From: Istiophorus platypterus
Lineage: Eukaryota; Chordata; Actinopteri; Istiophoriformes; Istiophoridae
Direction: 5' to 3'
NCBI GenBank assembly: GCA_016859345.1
Contig: CM029123.1
Location: 1,070,001 to 1,134,000, forward strand
DNA length: 64,000 bases
Part shown: positions 1 through 12,326 of the stretch, one piece after another
Numbering within the stretch: position 1 is the first letter of the stretch
How the letters are laid out: the number at the start of each line of letters is the position of its first letter
Notes under the pieces: model-generated
The model's database searches: none
The model's input: only the letters and a program-made list of their open reading frames with translations
What the model was told of the DNA's origin: nothing
Program-made: the position numbers and the translations under genes

Positions 1-18
1 TGTGTGTGTGTGTGTGTG
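1..18. repeat. (TG)n microsatellite at the window edge
   Basis: A pure TG dinucleotide run opens the window and probably continues outside it. Confidence 0.9.
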
Positions 19-529
19 TAACCCTATCATACTCAGGCATGGGTTTGTTTACTATTGGATCAATTTAGATTTCCCATCAATTACCAAAAGGGCCCAGCTG
101 TGCAGTGTGCATTGTTGCTGCCTTCTATTAAACATTTTGTATGATGATTGGTTATTCTGTGAGATTAAATTTAAAATGAAAGAACAGTGGTTTATTAAGG
201 CTATATATGGGTGGAAATGCAGTATATAGGAGAAACAAAATACTTAGTGCCTGGTGTAAACACTGTGCACAAGGTACGTGACTGATAGTAGTTTGTTGTC
301 AGCAATCAACATTGCATCAAGATATTAAAATAATCTCATCTCATCACTGATCTTTTGCAGCTCTAAATGCATTTTGGTTAATTTTTTATCATAATCAGGG
401 TTTTCAAATAATAGTGTTGTTTTAAACCGACAGGCAGACAGACTTATACACAACATATTGATCAGAAGGAACAGAAACTGTTCCAACACAACACAGTCTT
501 ATGATGAAACATCTGTCTACTGTGCTTTG

Positions 530-870
530 TCTATCCATCCATCCATCCATCCATACAATCTAAGTGAGTCTGGGTCACAGTCATTTACACCTACAATCAT
601 TTTCATCCAGTTACTACCAAAAGCTCATGACGATACTTTGGGGTAGTAACCGATAGAGTGCCTGCATTGTTGATGCCACTGCCATCTTCTTGTCAGTCTC
701 ATGCTCCATCTTACCCTTAACTTGAAATCAAGGCCCTAAAATATTTGAACTCCATCAGTGTGGGGAGCAACTCTTCCACCCTACAGCGAGAAATCAGCAT
801 CCTCTTGAAGGTACTGACTCTGATCCTGACTGCTTCACATTGGCCTCTTTTTTCTTATACTCAGATAAAG
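530..870 (-). mobile_element. LINE 3' relic with (TGGA)n tail
   Basis: On the minus strand this segment keeps traces of the C-terminal part of a fish non-LTR reverse transcriptase: GKMEHETDKKMAVASTMQAL resembles the family stretch GKMEREIDRRIGAASAVMR, preceded by a degraded EFKYLG-like block near 740-760. Stops and frameshifts interrupt it. The relic runs into a short tetranucleotide array, (TGGA)n on this strand at about 530-554, which is the typical 3' tail of these elements. The clade is uncertain (RTE-like or related). The limits are approximate. Confidence 0.6.
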
Positions 871-2416
871 ATTTGCCCTTCTATTTGCTCCTCTTCAACA
901 TAGGCTTTTCTTCCCTTCTGTGATGGCTGTCAACACATTCAAGTTGACAAGTCAAGAAAAATTAGAATGATTGCAATTTTCTTTCTAGCTTAGTGAGCTT
1001 AGCATCCGGTCTGTCAAAATAATATATGAAGGAGATATCTCTGGTGTGAGTGATCTGAAAAGAATTTGCATATTCATATGTGATTGTAGGTAAACTAAAA
1101 AATCCATTTTTTGACTCTGAGCTGTAATTTAACTGATCTTATATCTTAATCTCTAAAACTGATGTACATATGTATGCACATCATTTGGTAAGCATGGTAA
1201 CCGTATGTCTGTGAGTATTTGTGGGGATTATTCCTGATACATTAGAGTCAAGTACCTAAAACTGGGGTGTGTTGTGCTTTTATCCTACTTTATGTATTTT
1301 GGCAGTGCATTAAGATGCCTCTTTTTCATCCTGCTTCAACCTTTCTTTCATTTTTCATAATGTGTAGGTTTGCAGTCCAATAATACCATTAATGCTAATA
1401 ATCAGTTATTTCTTTGTGAATTTTTTGTGACACCAGAGAAGGTAAATGTACACATAAAGCAACGTACAGTTCTGCAACATTTGTCACTGGAATTTGATTA
1501 CCCACATGGGTCTATGTAGCCCCAAAACTGTCCAAATAGCTCAGTTATTTGTCAGTCCATACAACTCCATGCTTATAGCTCTTGAATTTTTTGTAAAAAG
1601 TAAGTATGACCACAAACCAGACAAGACCCTTAGTTCACCCCAAATGAACTGTACTATAGGTGTGGAAGTACAATAAGAGCATTTTTTTGGGCACCTTGAC
1701 AGTGTAGACAGCAAATTTGATTTATAATGTATTCACAATTAGTATTTTGTAGGAGTTCAATGACAGAAATTCAATTTGCTGTCTCTATAGCATGTTGTTT
1801 TTCTTTTTTGTTTGAGAATGTCCTATAAGAAATGAACCCATAGGTCATCTGTGAAAACAACTTATTACAATGGCTGGTTACATTTTATTGTTAGCCAACC
1901 CTTAGTGGCCATTGTAGTTATACCAGGAGGAAGAAGTCCAGTGATGTTTATGTCCAGTGACAGTCCAACACTAGATGGAGGTTGAGATGGATATGAGTCA
2001 ACAAAGAGGAATTTTATACAGGAGACCAATCTTTGTTTCTTAATCTAGACTTTTCCAAAACCTTACCCATGTGTTTATTATTGTAACCATTGTAACCCTT
2101 AACGAAGTACTTATTTTAACCCAAACCACAATATTTTCCTAAACCTGAAAGTAGTTTTTGTGCATAAACTTAACCAAACTATGACTGTACCATAATCTTA
2201 ACAGTGCCTTCATTATTGTTACCATGATTATGAAGGTCTGCTACATCTCCCGCTGGTATTCTTCTGTAGGTCATATTAGAGGGTAGGGACAGACAAGCTA
2301 TATTTTCATTTAGGTTGGAGGTCTTGTTGTTATGTTGTTAGGTTTCTAGGTTAGAGCTGTGCTATGCATTTGGCTAACTGGATCAATTCTCACTGCATAA
2401 TTCAGCCATCTTGTTG

Positions 2417-2419
<3 letters not shown>

Positions 2420-2499
<80 letters not shown>
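2420..2499. repeat. (AT)n microsatellite, 40 units
   Basis: An uninterrupted run of 80 alternating A and T bases. Reading frames across it give only poly-Tyr-Ile peptides and are not genes. Confidence 0.97.
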
Positions 2500-2502
<3 letters not shown>

Positions 2503-2696
2503 GCTTTACATATTCTGTAACACTTCCTAATGAAGGACCAGCACCAAAACATGCTGGTTGAATAAGGATCAGGCTCTCCAGTAACTCAGTCTTTACCTTC
2601 ACAAAGTTGTTAAACATCAGGTAATTTCCAGGCTTTGATACTGACATGTCCTATCCTCATTTGACTGAAAATCTATTAAACTGGTTATATTTTAGA

Positions 2697-3306
2697 TCTA
2701 TGAACATCATAATGGAAAAAAGGGATCTTATTGACTTTGACGAGGGCATGATTAATGGTGCCAGAGGGGCTTGTGTGAATATATCTGAAACTACTGATCT
2801 GTAATTTTCACACACAAAACTATAAAGTATAGAATGGTAAGGAAAAAAAAAAGAAAAAAAAGGAGTTTTTGGCAACTCCGTGGACAGAAACACTTTGATG
2901 ATAATAGCAGCTGAAAGAAGGGCTACTGTACTCAGAAAAGCAGAAAAGTATCATAAGCATCATCCTGTCAGTTTCAATTCCTGTCACCCAGAAAAGACAT
3001 CTCAGACTGCAGTCAACATAGTCTCACTAGAACTGGATTATTATATACTAGAAAAATGTAGCCTGGTCTATGTATAGAATGCCACAGTCTGAGTCTCTTT
3101 GGCTACTTCAAGCAGGATAATGTAACATGTCATTAAGCAAAAATCATCTCAAACTGGTTTCATTAGCATGACAAGGAGTTTTCAACACAGCCCAGAATCT
3201 CAAGGGATTTTTGCATCCAGCCAATGAAGAATTGAAGCTATTTTGGATACTAAGGGAGACTCTATCCAGTATTGGTATGGTGTTACTAATAAAGCGATTG
3301 GTTAGC
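2697..3306 (+). mobile_element. Degenerate Tc1-like DNA transposon
   Basis: Decayed Tc1/mariner element of the type common in fish. On the plus strand, about 2733-2800 reads DFDEGMINGARGACVNISET, the helix-turn-helix start of the transposase. About 3100-3180 reads YFKQDN...IISNWF, the block around the second catalytic aspartate. The 3' end at 3285-3306 (GTTACTAATAAAGCGATTGG) resembles the usual last bases of these elements. Frameshifts, stops and a missing middle part show it is dead. The ends were judged by resemblance only; I did not find clear terminal inverted repeats. Confidence 0.68.
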
Positions 3307-3920
3307 ATGTATCATGATGGCTCACTAAAGCTTAGGTTAAATACTCTGGTGATGCTACTTTATGTGACCACAAAAGACAGGCAATGAAGACATTGTCTCT
3401 GGCAGTTCCCTCAGTGCTCTTCGATTTGCTGGATTTGTTTTCACTGGGCTACAACAAACAGAGATGAGCCACAGAGAAGTTGCCATCTTATCAGATCAGG
3501 CAAATCTCACACTTCACAGCCATCAGTGCTGAGGGAGATAAGGGGCTCTTTTAAGCATTCTTTAGCAAACCAAAAATATGCCTAATGTGATGTTAAGCCA
3601 GCAGAAAAGCGATAGAAATAGAAGGAGTCAAGTCTAAAGCAAACAGCGGCAGAATTGAAAAGCCAAGATTAGGAAAGGGTAGCCAACTAAAGCTTTGCTG
3701 CCCGTCTATACGCTCCCATAATTTGGTATGACTGAATTTATTTTGTCATTAAGGGTTTTTTGTGATAAAAAGCACTAATCTTACTGACTGTTGGCAAGCC
3801 AGGACTCAATGAAACAACTGATGGATTTTCAGGCAGCTTCACTAGAGACAACACACAGCTCAGCACTCGTAGCCAAACTCAGTGACTTTAAAAAAAATAC
3901 TGCATTTCATTCTTAGTGAC

Positions 3921-4266
3921 TTCTTTTTCTTTCGGCTTTTCCCTTTAGGGGTTGCCACAGCGAATCAGTGTCCTCCATCTAACCCTGTCTTCTGCGTCCC
4001 CTTCACTCACACCAACTACCTTCATGTCTACTTTCACTACATCCATAAACCTCCTCTTTGGTCTTCCTCTAGGCCTCCTGCCTGGCAGTTCAAAACTCAG
4101 TATCCTTCTACCAATATAATCACTATCTCTTCTCAGGACATGTCCAAACCATCTCAGTCTGGCCTCTCTGACTTTATCTCCTAAACCTCTAACATGTGCT
4201 GTCCCTCTGATGTACTCATTCCTGATCCTATCCATCCTGGTCACTCCCAGAGAGAACCTCAACATC
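3921..4266 (-). mobile_element. 5'-truncated LINE insertion, last ~100 codons
   Basis: The minus strand carries a nearly intact C-terminal reverse-transcriptase fragment of about 106 codons, with RIRNEYIRGTAHVRGLGDKV, REARLRWFGHVLRRDSDYIG and GRRPRGRPKRRFMDVV. This basic C-terminal domain is typical of fish non-LTR elements. The coding part ends near 3945 and is followed by a short 3' region and an A-rich tail (minus strand, 3921-3935). A 16-bp target-site duplication, TTTCATTCTTAGTGAC, flanks it exactly at 3905-3920 and 4267-4282. The perfect duplication and open frame suggest a fairly recent insertion by target-primed reverse transcription, same strand as ptprf. Clade not settled. Confidence 0.85.
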
Positions 4267-6096
4267 TTTCATTCTTAGTGACATCAAATTGAAACTCAGG
4301 AACTGGTGGGCGACTCCAGAAGCTCTTCAGCAGAGCTAAAGGCTGGTGTCTGTCACCCTGACAAGGACACCAGGGCTGTAAACATAGCTGGACACAATGG
4401 ATTATAACAAGTTGTGCTTGCCAAGACATCAGAGCCTCCTTCTGAAATAACTCATCAGCACACCAGAGACTGAATCCAACAAAGAGAATTTGTGATGTCA
4501 ATACAATAATTATATATGTCAAATCACAATTATATATTATTCAACTCTTAAAGTATGCATGTTTAGTAAAATCTTTTAAGTCCACAGAAAAATGCATTAA
4601 TCAAAATAAGCTTGATCGAGAGGATCAAGGCACTGGATAATCTATTCTAAAGCAAAAACAATCTAGTGGAGTGGACTAGAAGGTTAAAAAAAAGAAAAAA
4701 GATATGACAGCTGGAACAAAGTCCAACCTGTCCAGATGTAGCCAGTTCAGTTAGTGAATAGGTAATATTGATTGGTGAGTGTGTGGGTGTGTGGTGTAGA
4801 ATACTTTGTCTGTGGGGTCACTTCACAGACTGTGTGTTGACTCTCATCACTAATACTTATGCCAGGGGGAGAGACTAAACTTATTACAGATGAGATCCGA
4901 AGACAGTTCCTTAAGGAAAAGTCATCTCAGCAGTGAAGTGTTTAAGGGCATCGGTGTATGTGTGTGGTGAGAGAGGAATTGTAGATGGGTTGTGAGATGT
5001 GGGCCTCTTATCAGACCTCCTGTCTCACACAGATAAGACAGGAATGCTCCTTATAGAGAAAATCAGCCAAAACGCTCCTCCTGAAGAACAAAACATGCTG
5101 AGAGGAAAGGAGCTGAGCACCACTTCACTGATTACTGTAAAAACCCTTTGATTTCTACTCTAGTATTCTCAGCGTTTCGGTTGCTAATTTTTTAAAACAT
5201 TACATTGTTTTTTTTTCCTTTAACAATATCTCCGTCTTTGGTTCAAAGATTTCATCCTCTGTTGTTAAAGCAGTATGCTTTTTTAAATATCCTCTGATGA
5301 CATTTTGTAGATGTTGCTCGTATCTTTGTCCCCTAAGTCTCCTGGTCTCCTGGTTATGGCTGCTCATGTTAACTAGTCCCCTGAGGGAACTGAACTATGA
5401 AAGTGAAACACAAATAAAGCTCAAAATTGCAATCTCATCTCAGCTTGTTTTTAACAACCAAGCCCTCACTGAGCTAATAACAACATCATAAAAGGTGATT
5501 ATACAAAGATTTTTTTCCTCAATTTTCCACCATGGTCAAACATTACATTGAAGCTAGATATGGAAAAACATCTATAAATTTGATATATATCTGGAAAAAA
5601 GTTTCCTAGTTGTAATTATGACTTAGATGTTGACATGAACACTATTTGCAAGTGAGGCAATAGTAATTACTACAAACTGAGACAAATGTGACATGATCAG
5701 GACATTATGCTTTCAACCATGGCTGGAACTGTGACAGTCATACTAGGAAAAAAAGAGTGACAGGCCTAAGTATCGAGTTGTGAAATGGAAGGAGCTACTT
5801 GTTACAGAAGTCTTTTTCTCTCTTCTCTATTCCATTTAAAATTTGTCTTTTGACAATATCCTCAACCCTAATTACCATAGAAACACATTCAGCTTGTGGA
5901 TAATAGAGAAATTAGACATTGTTTTTGTAAGACCACCAGTTTTAATTATTTCAACTTATGATACAGTAGCCATTAGCCCCTGCTGGCGTAGGGAGAAGAG
6001 GCATGAATCAGACTAAGAAAATGCTTTATTGTTGTGGACAAAACACTCTGCCACAGTTACTGAATTAACCCCAAATTAACCCAAATTTTTGTTGAC

Positions 6097-6468
6097 TTAA
6101 AAAACAGTTTTTTTCTGTTTTCTCACCACAATAATCTTGAGCTTCCCTCCAGTGTAAGCAATGCACTTCACAGAATTTGAATTTCTATTACTGGATATTT
6201 CTTGCTGAAGTGCACCTTGGGAGTGGAAGTCAACTTCTGCATCAGCAATTTCATGTCTGCAGGCTACCATCAACTTTTTGTCAAAGAACCAGATATCTTC
6301 TGTATCAGTTGTTATATTTCGTACTGATGATTCAACCATGAGAGTTTCAAGTTTTTTTGAGCTGTAGAAGAGTTCCAGGAGTGAGTCACAAAACACTATA
6401 CATTTCGCAAAAATGTATGCAATGTTTACCTCAGGAACCAGACACAGGCTCAAAATAGATTCTCCCAC
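6097..6468 (-). other. Unassigned 123-codon open frame, intronic
   Basis: The longest minus-strand frame between the LINE at 4.2 kb and the FN3-5 exon. It starts with a Met at 6468. I see no signal peptide, domain or repeat that I recognise, and no splice context linking it to ptprf. Codon use is AT-rich like the intron around it. It may be a chance frame or part of an unrecognised transposon relic. Listed so that it is not overlooked, not as a gene. Confidence 0.15.
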
Positions 6469-7054
6469 TTCACAACTGTATATATTTTTTTTATTTCACA
6501 ATGTTCATACAATTAATTCCATTATTAAGGCTCAGAATGGTTCTTCTATCCTTGCAACACTGAAACTCTCACTCTTAATGTTCGGTGTAGTTTATTGAAA
6601 TTAATAAGGCATTGTTCCATGTCATCAGAAGCACCAGTGGTAGTGAATCAGATGATCCTTTTCAACAGTAAAGCCTCATCTAATATGTGTGTCTTTTACA
6701 TTAATGATCTTAATGCTTTATTCATACATGACATGGCAGGAACACAATGCTCTCAAGATAATTGCAACCTAGTGTGTGCGAGAGAGATTGAAACTAATTC
6801 ATATTTGCTCACATGGTGTATGTAAAGAGTTTTGCAACCTGTTCACAGTGGAAGTTATGCAATTGCTTGAAAAGTGAAAAGTGAAAAAAAAAGTTGACAT
6901 TTGTCAAGTTATAGTGTTGTCACTTGACCCCGAGGATTTGAACCAGGTTCTCCCTTCTTCAGCCATTGACCAGCTCTTGTTCCCAACAAGTTAAGTAAAT
7001 AAAAATCCCCTGCTTATCATGTCATTGAAGTCAACTGAAAAAGTGTGAAAGTAC

Positions 7055-7248
7055 CTGGGCTTCAGGGAGGGAAACGTCCATAATAACCGGCTGGCCATGA
7101 GGCTCCCCTTTCTCTAGCCTGGAGTAAACCAGCTGGTACCCTCTGATCTGGCCATGCTGCTTCACAGACAGGGGAGGCCTCCAGGTCACCCTGAGGGCAG
7201 AGGAGTTGAGAGCATCCACCTCCACCTTCCTGGGAGGAGCTCCAGGCA
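7055..7248 (-). CDS. ptprf: ptprf exon: first part of FN3 domain 5
   Basis: This 194-nt exon encodes VPGAPPRKVEVDALNSSALR, VTWRPPLSVKQHGQIRGYQ, LVYSRLEKGEPHGQP and VIMDVSLPEAQ. The block APPRKVEV, KQHGQIRGYQ and the closing EAQ are strongly characteristic of FN3-5 in all LAR receptors. NSS is a glycosylation sequon. The acceptor AG is at 7249-7250 (CTGCAG), phase 1. The donor GTACTT starts at 7054, phase 0. In this family the EAQ end is followed either by an optional nine-residue insert (meC, WRPEESEDY-like) or directly by the second half of FN3-5. Neither was recognised in bases 1-7054, so the gene continues beyond the low end of the window. Confidence 0.94.
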
Positions 7249-10246
7249 CTGCAGCACAACACAGCACATAACTTCCACTTAAAGTCTTTAGGAAAAGAAT
7301 CTGATATGATTCCTTATTGATTTATAGAAGTTTGACAGTTTGATAGTGCTGCATTATAGGGAAATATAACTTCCATCACAGCTTTCTTTTAATATCAAAC
7401 ACAATATGACCTGATTAATTTGATTAATCTAGACATGGTCTCCGTGTACATGATTTGTAGTTGTCTTCCCTGATTAGAAAGGATCAATAAAAAACTTTGC
7501 TAATATTGTCATTTTGCTAAAAATGGCCAGGTCTGTTCAATCTACATCATCTATAATGGATATGATGCAGAGTAAATAATTATATTTTAATAATTACATA
7601 GTGGTCAGGTTAATGCATATATTGGAAGTTTAACTCTAACTGGGTTTCAACAACTTAAAAAAAACAAAACAGTTTTCGCCTCCAGTGGTGGTCTAAATAT
7701 AATATAATAATTTAGAATTGTTATTTAGGATTTTGTAACTTGATAACAATCATAGAGAAGCACTGGATATTTCTTTTTTTGACGATCCTAGCCAAATTTA
7801 AAGATGATAAATGTCAAAATAGAATATTATTAGCAATTAAATTCCAAAAACCTATAAAAAAATATATACATAACATACAATAAATCTGCCAGTTTTAGTA
7901 TGAAAAACCCAAAACAGTCAAACTCAGATCTTTTGTTTATTGGGTAATGAAAGCTGACCGATTTGAAAAAGAAAAAGAAAAAAAAAAAAGAACAAAATAC
8001 AAAATAAAATCATTTTCTGCCTTTGTTTTAAACTTGTGTTAAAAATTGGATTCTTTGCATGTGGAATATTGCATTGAAGTACTGGCAGGACAATGATCAG
8101 TAGAAGCTGAGGCACTGAAAGGGTTTGAAGTCTAAGTTTATTCAGTGCAAGGAGTTAAGTTGTGACTTAAAGTTCAAGTGATGACAGCAGCTTAAGTACA
8201 AGCACTGAAATTAAATTTTGGTTAAATTGACTATTCTGAAGGCAAGTGAAGTAAAGCAGTGAAAGAGGTTGAAATATAAGTGCACTTTTAAAACCTCTTG
8301 GTGTCTGTGTTGTAAGTGATGAAGTGTAACATTGTGTGTACATATAAAGCACTGTGTTAGCAGCACCTTAGTAGATCAGGAGCTCCGGAGCTTTATCTGT
8401 GCCTACACAGGCAGCAATAAGTTACAGCACTAAGTTGTGGACAAGGTTTATTGGGTGGGCTCAGAGGAACAAAGGCTTGAAGCATAAAATATGTTTCAGA
8501 TTGTACACACAGCACATACTGTACAAAATGAGCTGTTACATGTACTGCGTAGACTGTTGATGATGGCTGGACCAATAAAAAGCAACATATCTGCCATTCG
8601 TAGCATGTGACGGACAACTGACAAATGCAGATGAAATGTTGTCTCTGTAGATATGCTGTAACAGTTGAAAGTAAATGAACAATTAAAGGTTAAACAACTG
8701 AAAATAATTAAATCAACTTTATAATTGAAATGGTTAATGGAAAATATATATCCTTAAGACTACATGTACACTAAGCTTTAGTTTTTTTAAAACACTCTCC
8801 TCTGTCCACCGTTAAGGACCAGATTGTTTCGTAGCTCTCTTACCCCATACACACTAAATCACTAAACCAACATTTTAAGAGTGATGCACTCTGGAAACCG
8901 CTCTGAAAAATTATTAGCTGTTTGGGCAAAAAGACAAAATAAACCCACACATTTCACCAGCCTAAGTTGGACATTCTGTCTCAATTAGACTATACATAAT
9001 ATTGAAATAGTTTGAACATCCAACATGCCAGCAGAAGATATGCTGGGTAAAAGCAAAGTTGAGTTAAGGCCCGGTCCTAGTTTCTCTATCCCCATCTGAT
9101 AATTGACAAGTTACAAGGTAATGTGAAGGCTGTAAGTTATCTTTGCAGGTTATAAACATCAAAGCTTGACACATTGAGCCCTAGGAGGATGCTGGGAGAA
9201 GAGTTTAGAACTCTCACTTTCTACTCTGTATAATATTGACAAAAGCTTCTGAAGATTTCTCTAGAATTCTTGGTCAGGTTTTGGGGGGGGGCGTAAATGA
9301 ATACAAATTTGACTTCAATAAACATGAGGAGATGGGGCTATGCAAATGTTAATGGAATACAAGACAGATAAGGAGAGGAAAGACAGCATTAAAGTTTAAA
9401 ATACCCTGAAAGAAGAGATTACAACATTTAGAGAAGAGTGCTAAAACAGTTCAAGTATCACCCAGCACAATAGGCAAAGAAAAGCTTTTTGACTTGATGT
9501 CAGCACTTTGCACTTTAAACTGATTAGAATCATCTAACCTCATATAGTATCAAGAAGCTTCCAAAATCAAGCTACAAGCTTTGGAGGAAAAATGTCAAAA
9601 AACATCTGTGTAAACTGCAAAGTACAAAAATCTGTATAGTGTGGAGGAAGGTCAAAAAAACATGTAACAGACAATAATCCCATGAAGAATAAGCACATCT
9701 TTGAATTTAGTCTACTGCCATGGATGGAAATAATTTCTAGCCATAAAGAAATATTATCAGTTTCTTAATTTTTTAGTGCTGCTGTAACCATTTTGGTTGT
9801 TATCTCATTAAGGAGTTATCCCATTTACACTCAAACACTTCATTCATCTTGGGCAACACTTTCACCACACAAAAATGTCAGTAATGGATAATTCCTTTTT
9901 TTCATGTCTAAAACCAACATTCTTCACAATTCTTGCCTGCCACAATACCTGCATGACAACTATTTTATGATTAAGGTTAGGGAGAAATTCTGGTTATTGC
10001 AAAGAAACAATGGTTAAGCTACAGTTAGAGTTGGGGAACTGAAATACTTGGTTGGGTTAGAGAAAGAATGTAGTAATGGAAAAACAGCCTCATGTGGATG
10101 ATGACCACACATCATTTTCACACATAAGCTACACTTTAATGAGCAATTTTTAAGTATTTATCTCAGCATAGAGGGTGATCTGTATGGATGAGAGGGTGGA
10201 TTGAGAGACTGCTAATTAGAGCAAGCAACGCTTTTGCATAGTTTTT

Positions 10247-10266
10247 GACTACCATCCATGGTAGTC
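10247..10266. repeat. Short perfect palindrome
   Basis: GACTACCAT and ATGGTAGTC form 9-bp inverted arms around a 2-base centre. It could be a chance event in this much AT-rich DNA. Confidence 0.5.
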
Positions 10267-12212
10267 GATGGAAAGATGTTTGCTAGCTATCTTGGACTGA
10301 ACCACAACTCAAAAGTAAGATTCATTTCAACAATGCGAGATCATCTACATTCATCTCTGGCTATGGATTAGCACTGATTTAAATGTCTGGTCTTCTGTGT
10401 CTACCAGCTTGCCTGACTTCCATAATATAATGGTCTTAGTGTCTACAGGGGTTATCATGCTGTTGTTTATAAGATTTCACTAAAATTAACACAAATGTAA
10501 TCCCACTGCGGGTTTGGGGATGTGTAATGCTCTGAGATTCTCTGGAAGGCTTACATATCCATTCTGATTTCAAACTAGTAGGGCCAATCTGACTGACAGC
10601 ATGGAGCCAGATCCTGTGTCTATGGATGCTTCGAATTCTCCGCTACTGCGGCCACTAATTGTTTCCTCTGTCTGTCTCTTACTCTGTCTGCCTGCATTCA
10701 CTCTCTTCTGCCTCCCTCAGATTAAATAAATCCAAAACCTAAACAATCTCAACGTGCTGCTGTGATTCAGTTGCATTTATTCACATTTTTAAATACCACA
10801 AACTCCTAAGTTTGGAGGAAATATTAAGTATATACCTTACAGTATTGCAAGCAGTCAATCAAAGGCAGGATATCAGTTGATGACTTTCTCATTGAGTATA
10901 TACAAAAAAGATGTGTGACAAATTTGTAAAAGTAATTGTTAAAAAGTTGATAACTGATTTATCAAGGTTACCGTTCACCCAGCCTGGTTGTGCTTTGAGT
11001 AAGAGGAAGTTAGCAGCATTTTTCCTAAAAATTATGAATAAAAAATTGGTAGGTAACTGAATAAAGCTTTTATTGGTGCAACAAGACAGAACATAGATGA
11101 ATAAGATAGAGTGGGTTATTAGACTGGAAGAAAGTATAGAAAAATTTAGAACTAGCTTTAGAACTATCTATTGCACATTTGAGGAATGGGTGGACAAAAG
11201 CTGCAAAGGAGGGCAGATTATCCCCAATCACCATTGTCAGCCTGATTACTTAGGGGATGGTAGAGGAGTGATGGGAGATTTGTCCACCATTCTTAAAGAG
11301 GCTTCTTTCCTGCTGCAAAAAATCTCTTCCACTGTAAAGTGGAGTTGAACTTTGATCAGCCACTCAAGGTGTGTCCCCGTTTCTTGACCAAAAGAAAGAT
11401 GGCAAGGAGATCAGTTAGCAGTTATTGTTTCTTTAAAAATACAAGATTTTTTCACTGACTTGCTTAGGGGGTTTAAAGTTTTCCATTTTTTTTAGTTTTG
11501 ACAACAACAGTGGCTGTTGTTATTTATGTGACCTGAATATAATCCTCAAAGCTCAAAAGGAAAACAGCTACTATGCACCCTGCTTTTTAAGTGATGTTCT
11601 AATGTGCACAAGATGGGAAAAATATCATCTTTCATGACTCCAGAGGCTCCATATTGCTACATGTTTTGGGACAAACAGCTTTGGTGAAGAGCATGGCTTT
11701 CATATAGTTTCTTTCATTTTGCCCATAAGGGCCCTCTTACCATAGTCCCTCTCCATAAAAGCTGGTACATATGAGGATCCGGAGTCCTTGTCCACTTGAC
11801 TATTGATTGGTTTAAGACCCAACACCTCAGAGGACCTAATCTCACATAATAGGCTTGTTGACTCAGACCAACAAGGAACTAAACACAAATTAATGCACTA
11901 ATTTGACCAAATCCCATTATAGTGAGATGTGATGAACGATGAAAGCAAAGAGGTCGGACAGAAGTCTGCTAGGTGGAGAGGATTAGGGCTGTGGAATGAG
12001 GAGAAGAGCAGTCCCTCAAAGCTATTTAGATTTGTCTCTTTTGGGGTTCAACTCATGGGGAGTGAGTAAAAGGAATAAAACAAAAAGATATACTGTATGT
12101 TTTGATCCAAGTAAGGGTAAGGTCATTGTTTTGGTGAGTAAAACATTAAGCTTGATGTTAAATAAGGAAGCTGAAACACTTTTAGGTAGACTTGGTGTTA
12201 AAATTAAAATAA

Positions 12213-12326
<114 letters not shown>

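Larger units (their letters stand above)
1..7054 (-). other. ptprf: ptprf intron after the FN3-5 exon (incomplete)
   Basis: This is intronic sequence on the 3' side of the last visible exon. It holds three recognisable transposon relics (530-870, 2697-3306, 3921-4266), a long AT array and simple repeats. Between about 4.3 and 7.0 kb I see AT-rich unique-looking sequence without a gene. One 123-codon open frame at 6097-6468 has no recognised domain. No further FN3 exon was found. Confidence 0.7.

Noticed and set aside
2346..2647. Open frames rich in Tyr-Ile over the AT array
   Set aside because: They are translations of the (AT)n microsatellite and have no other support.
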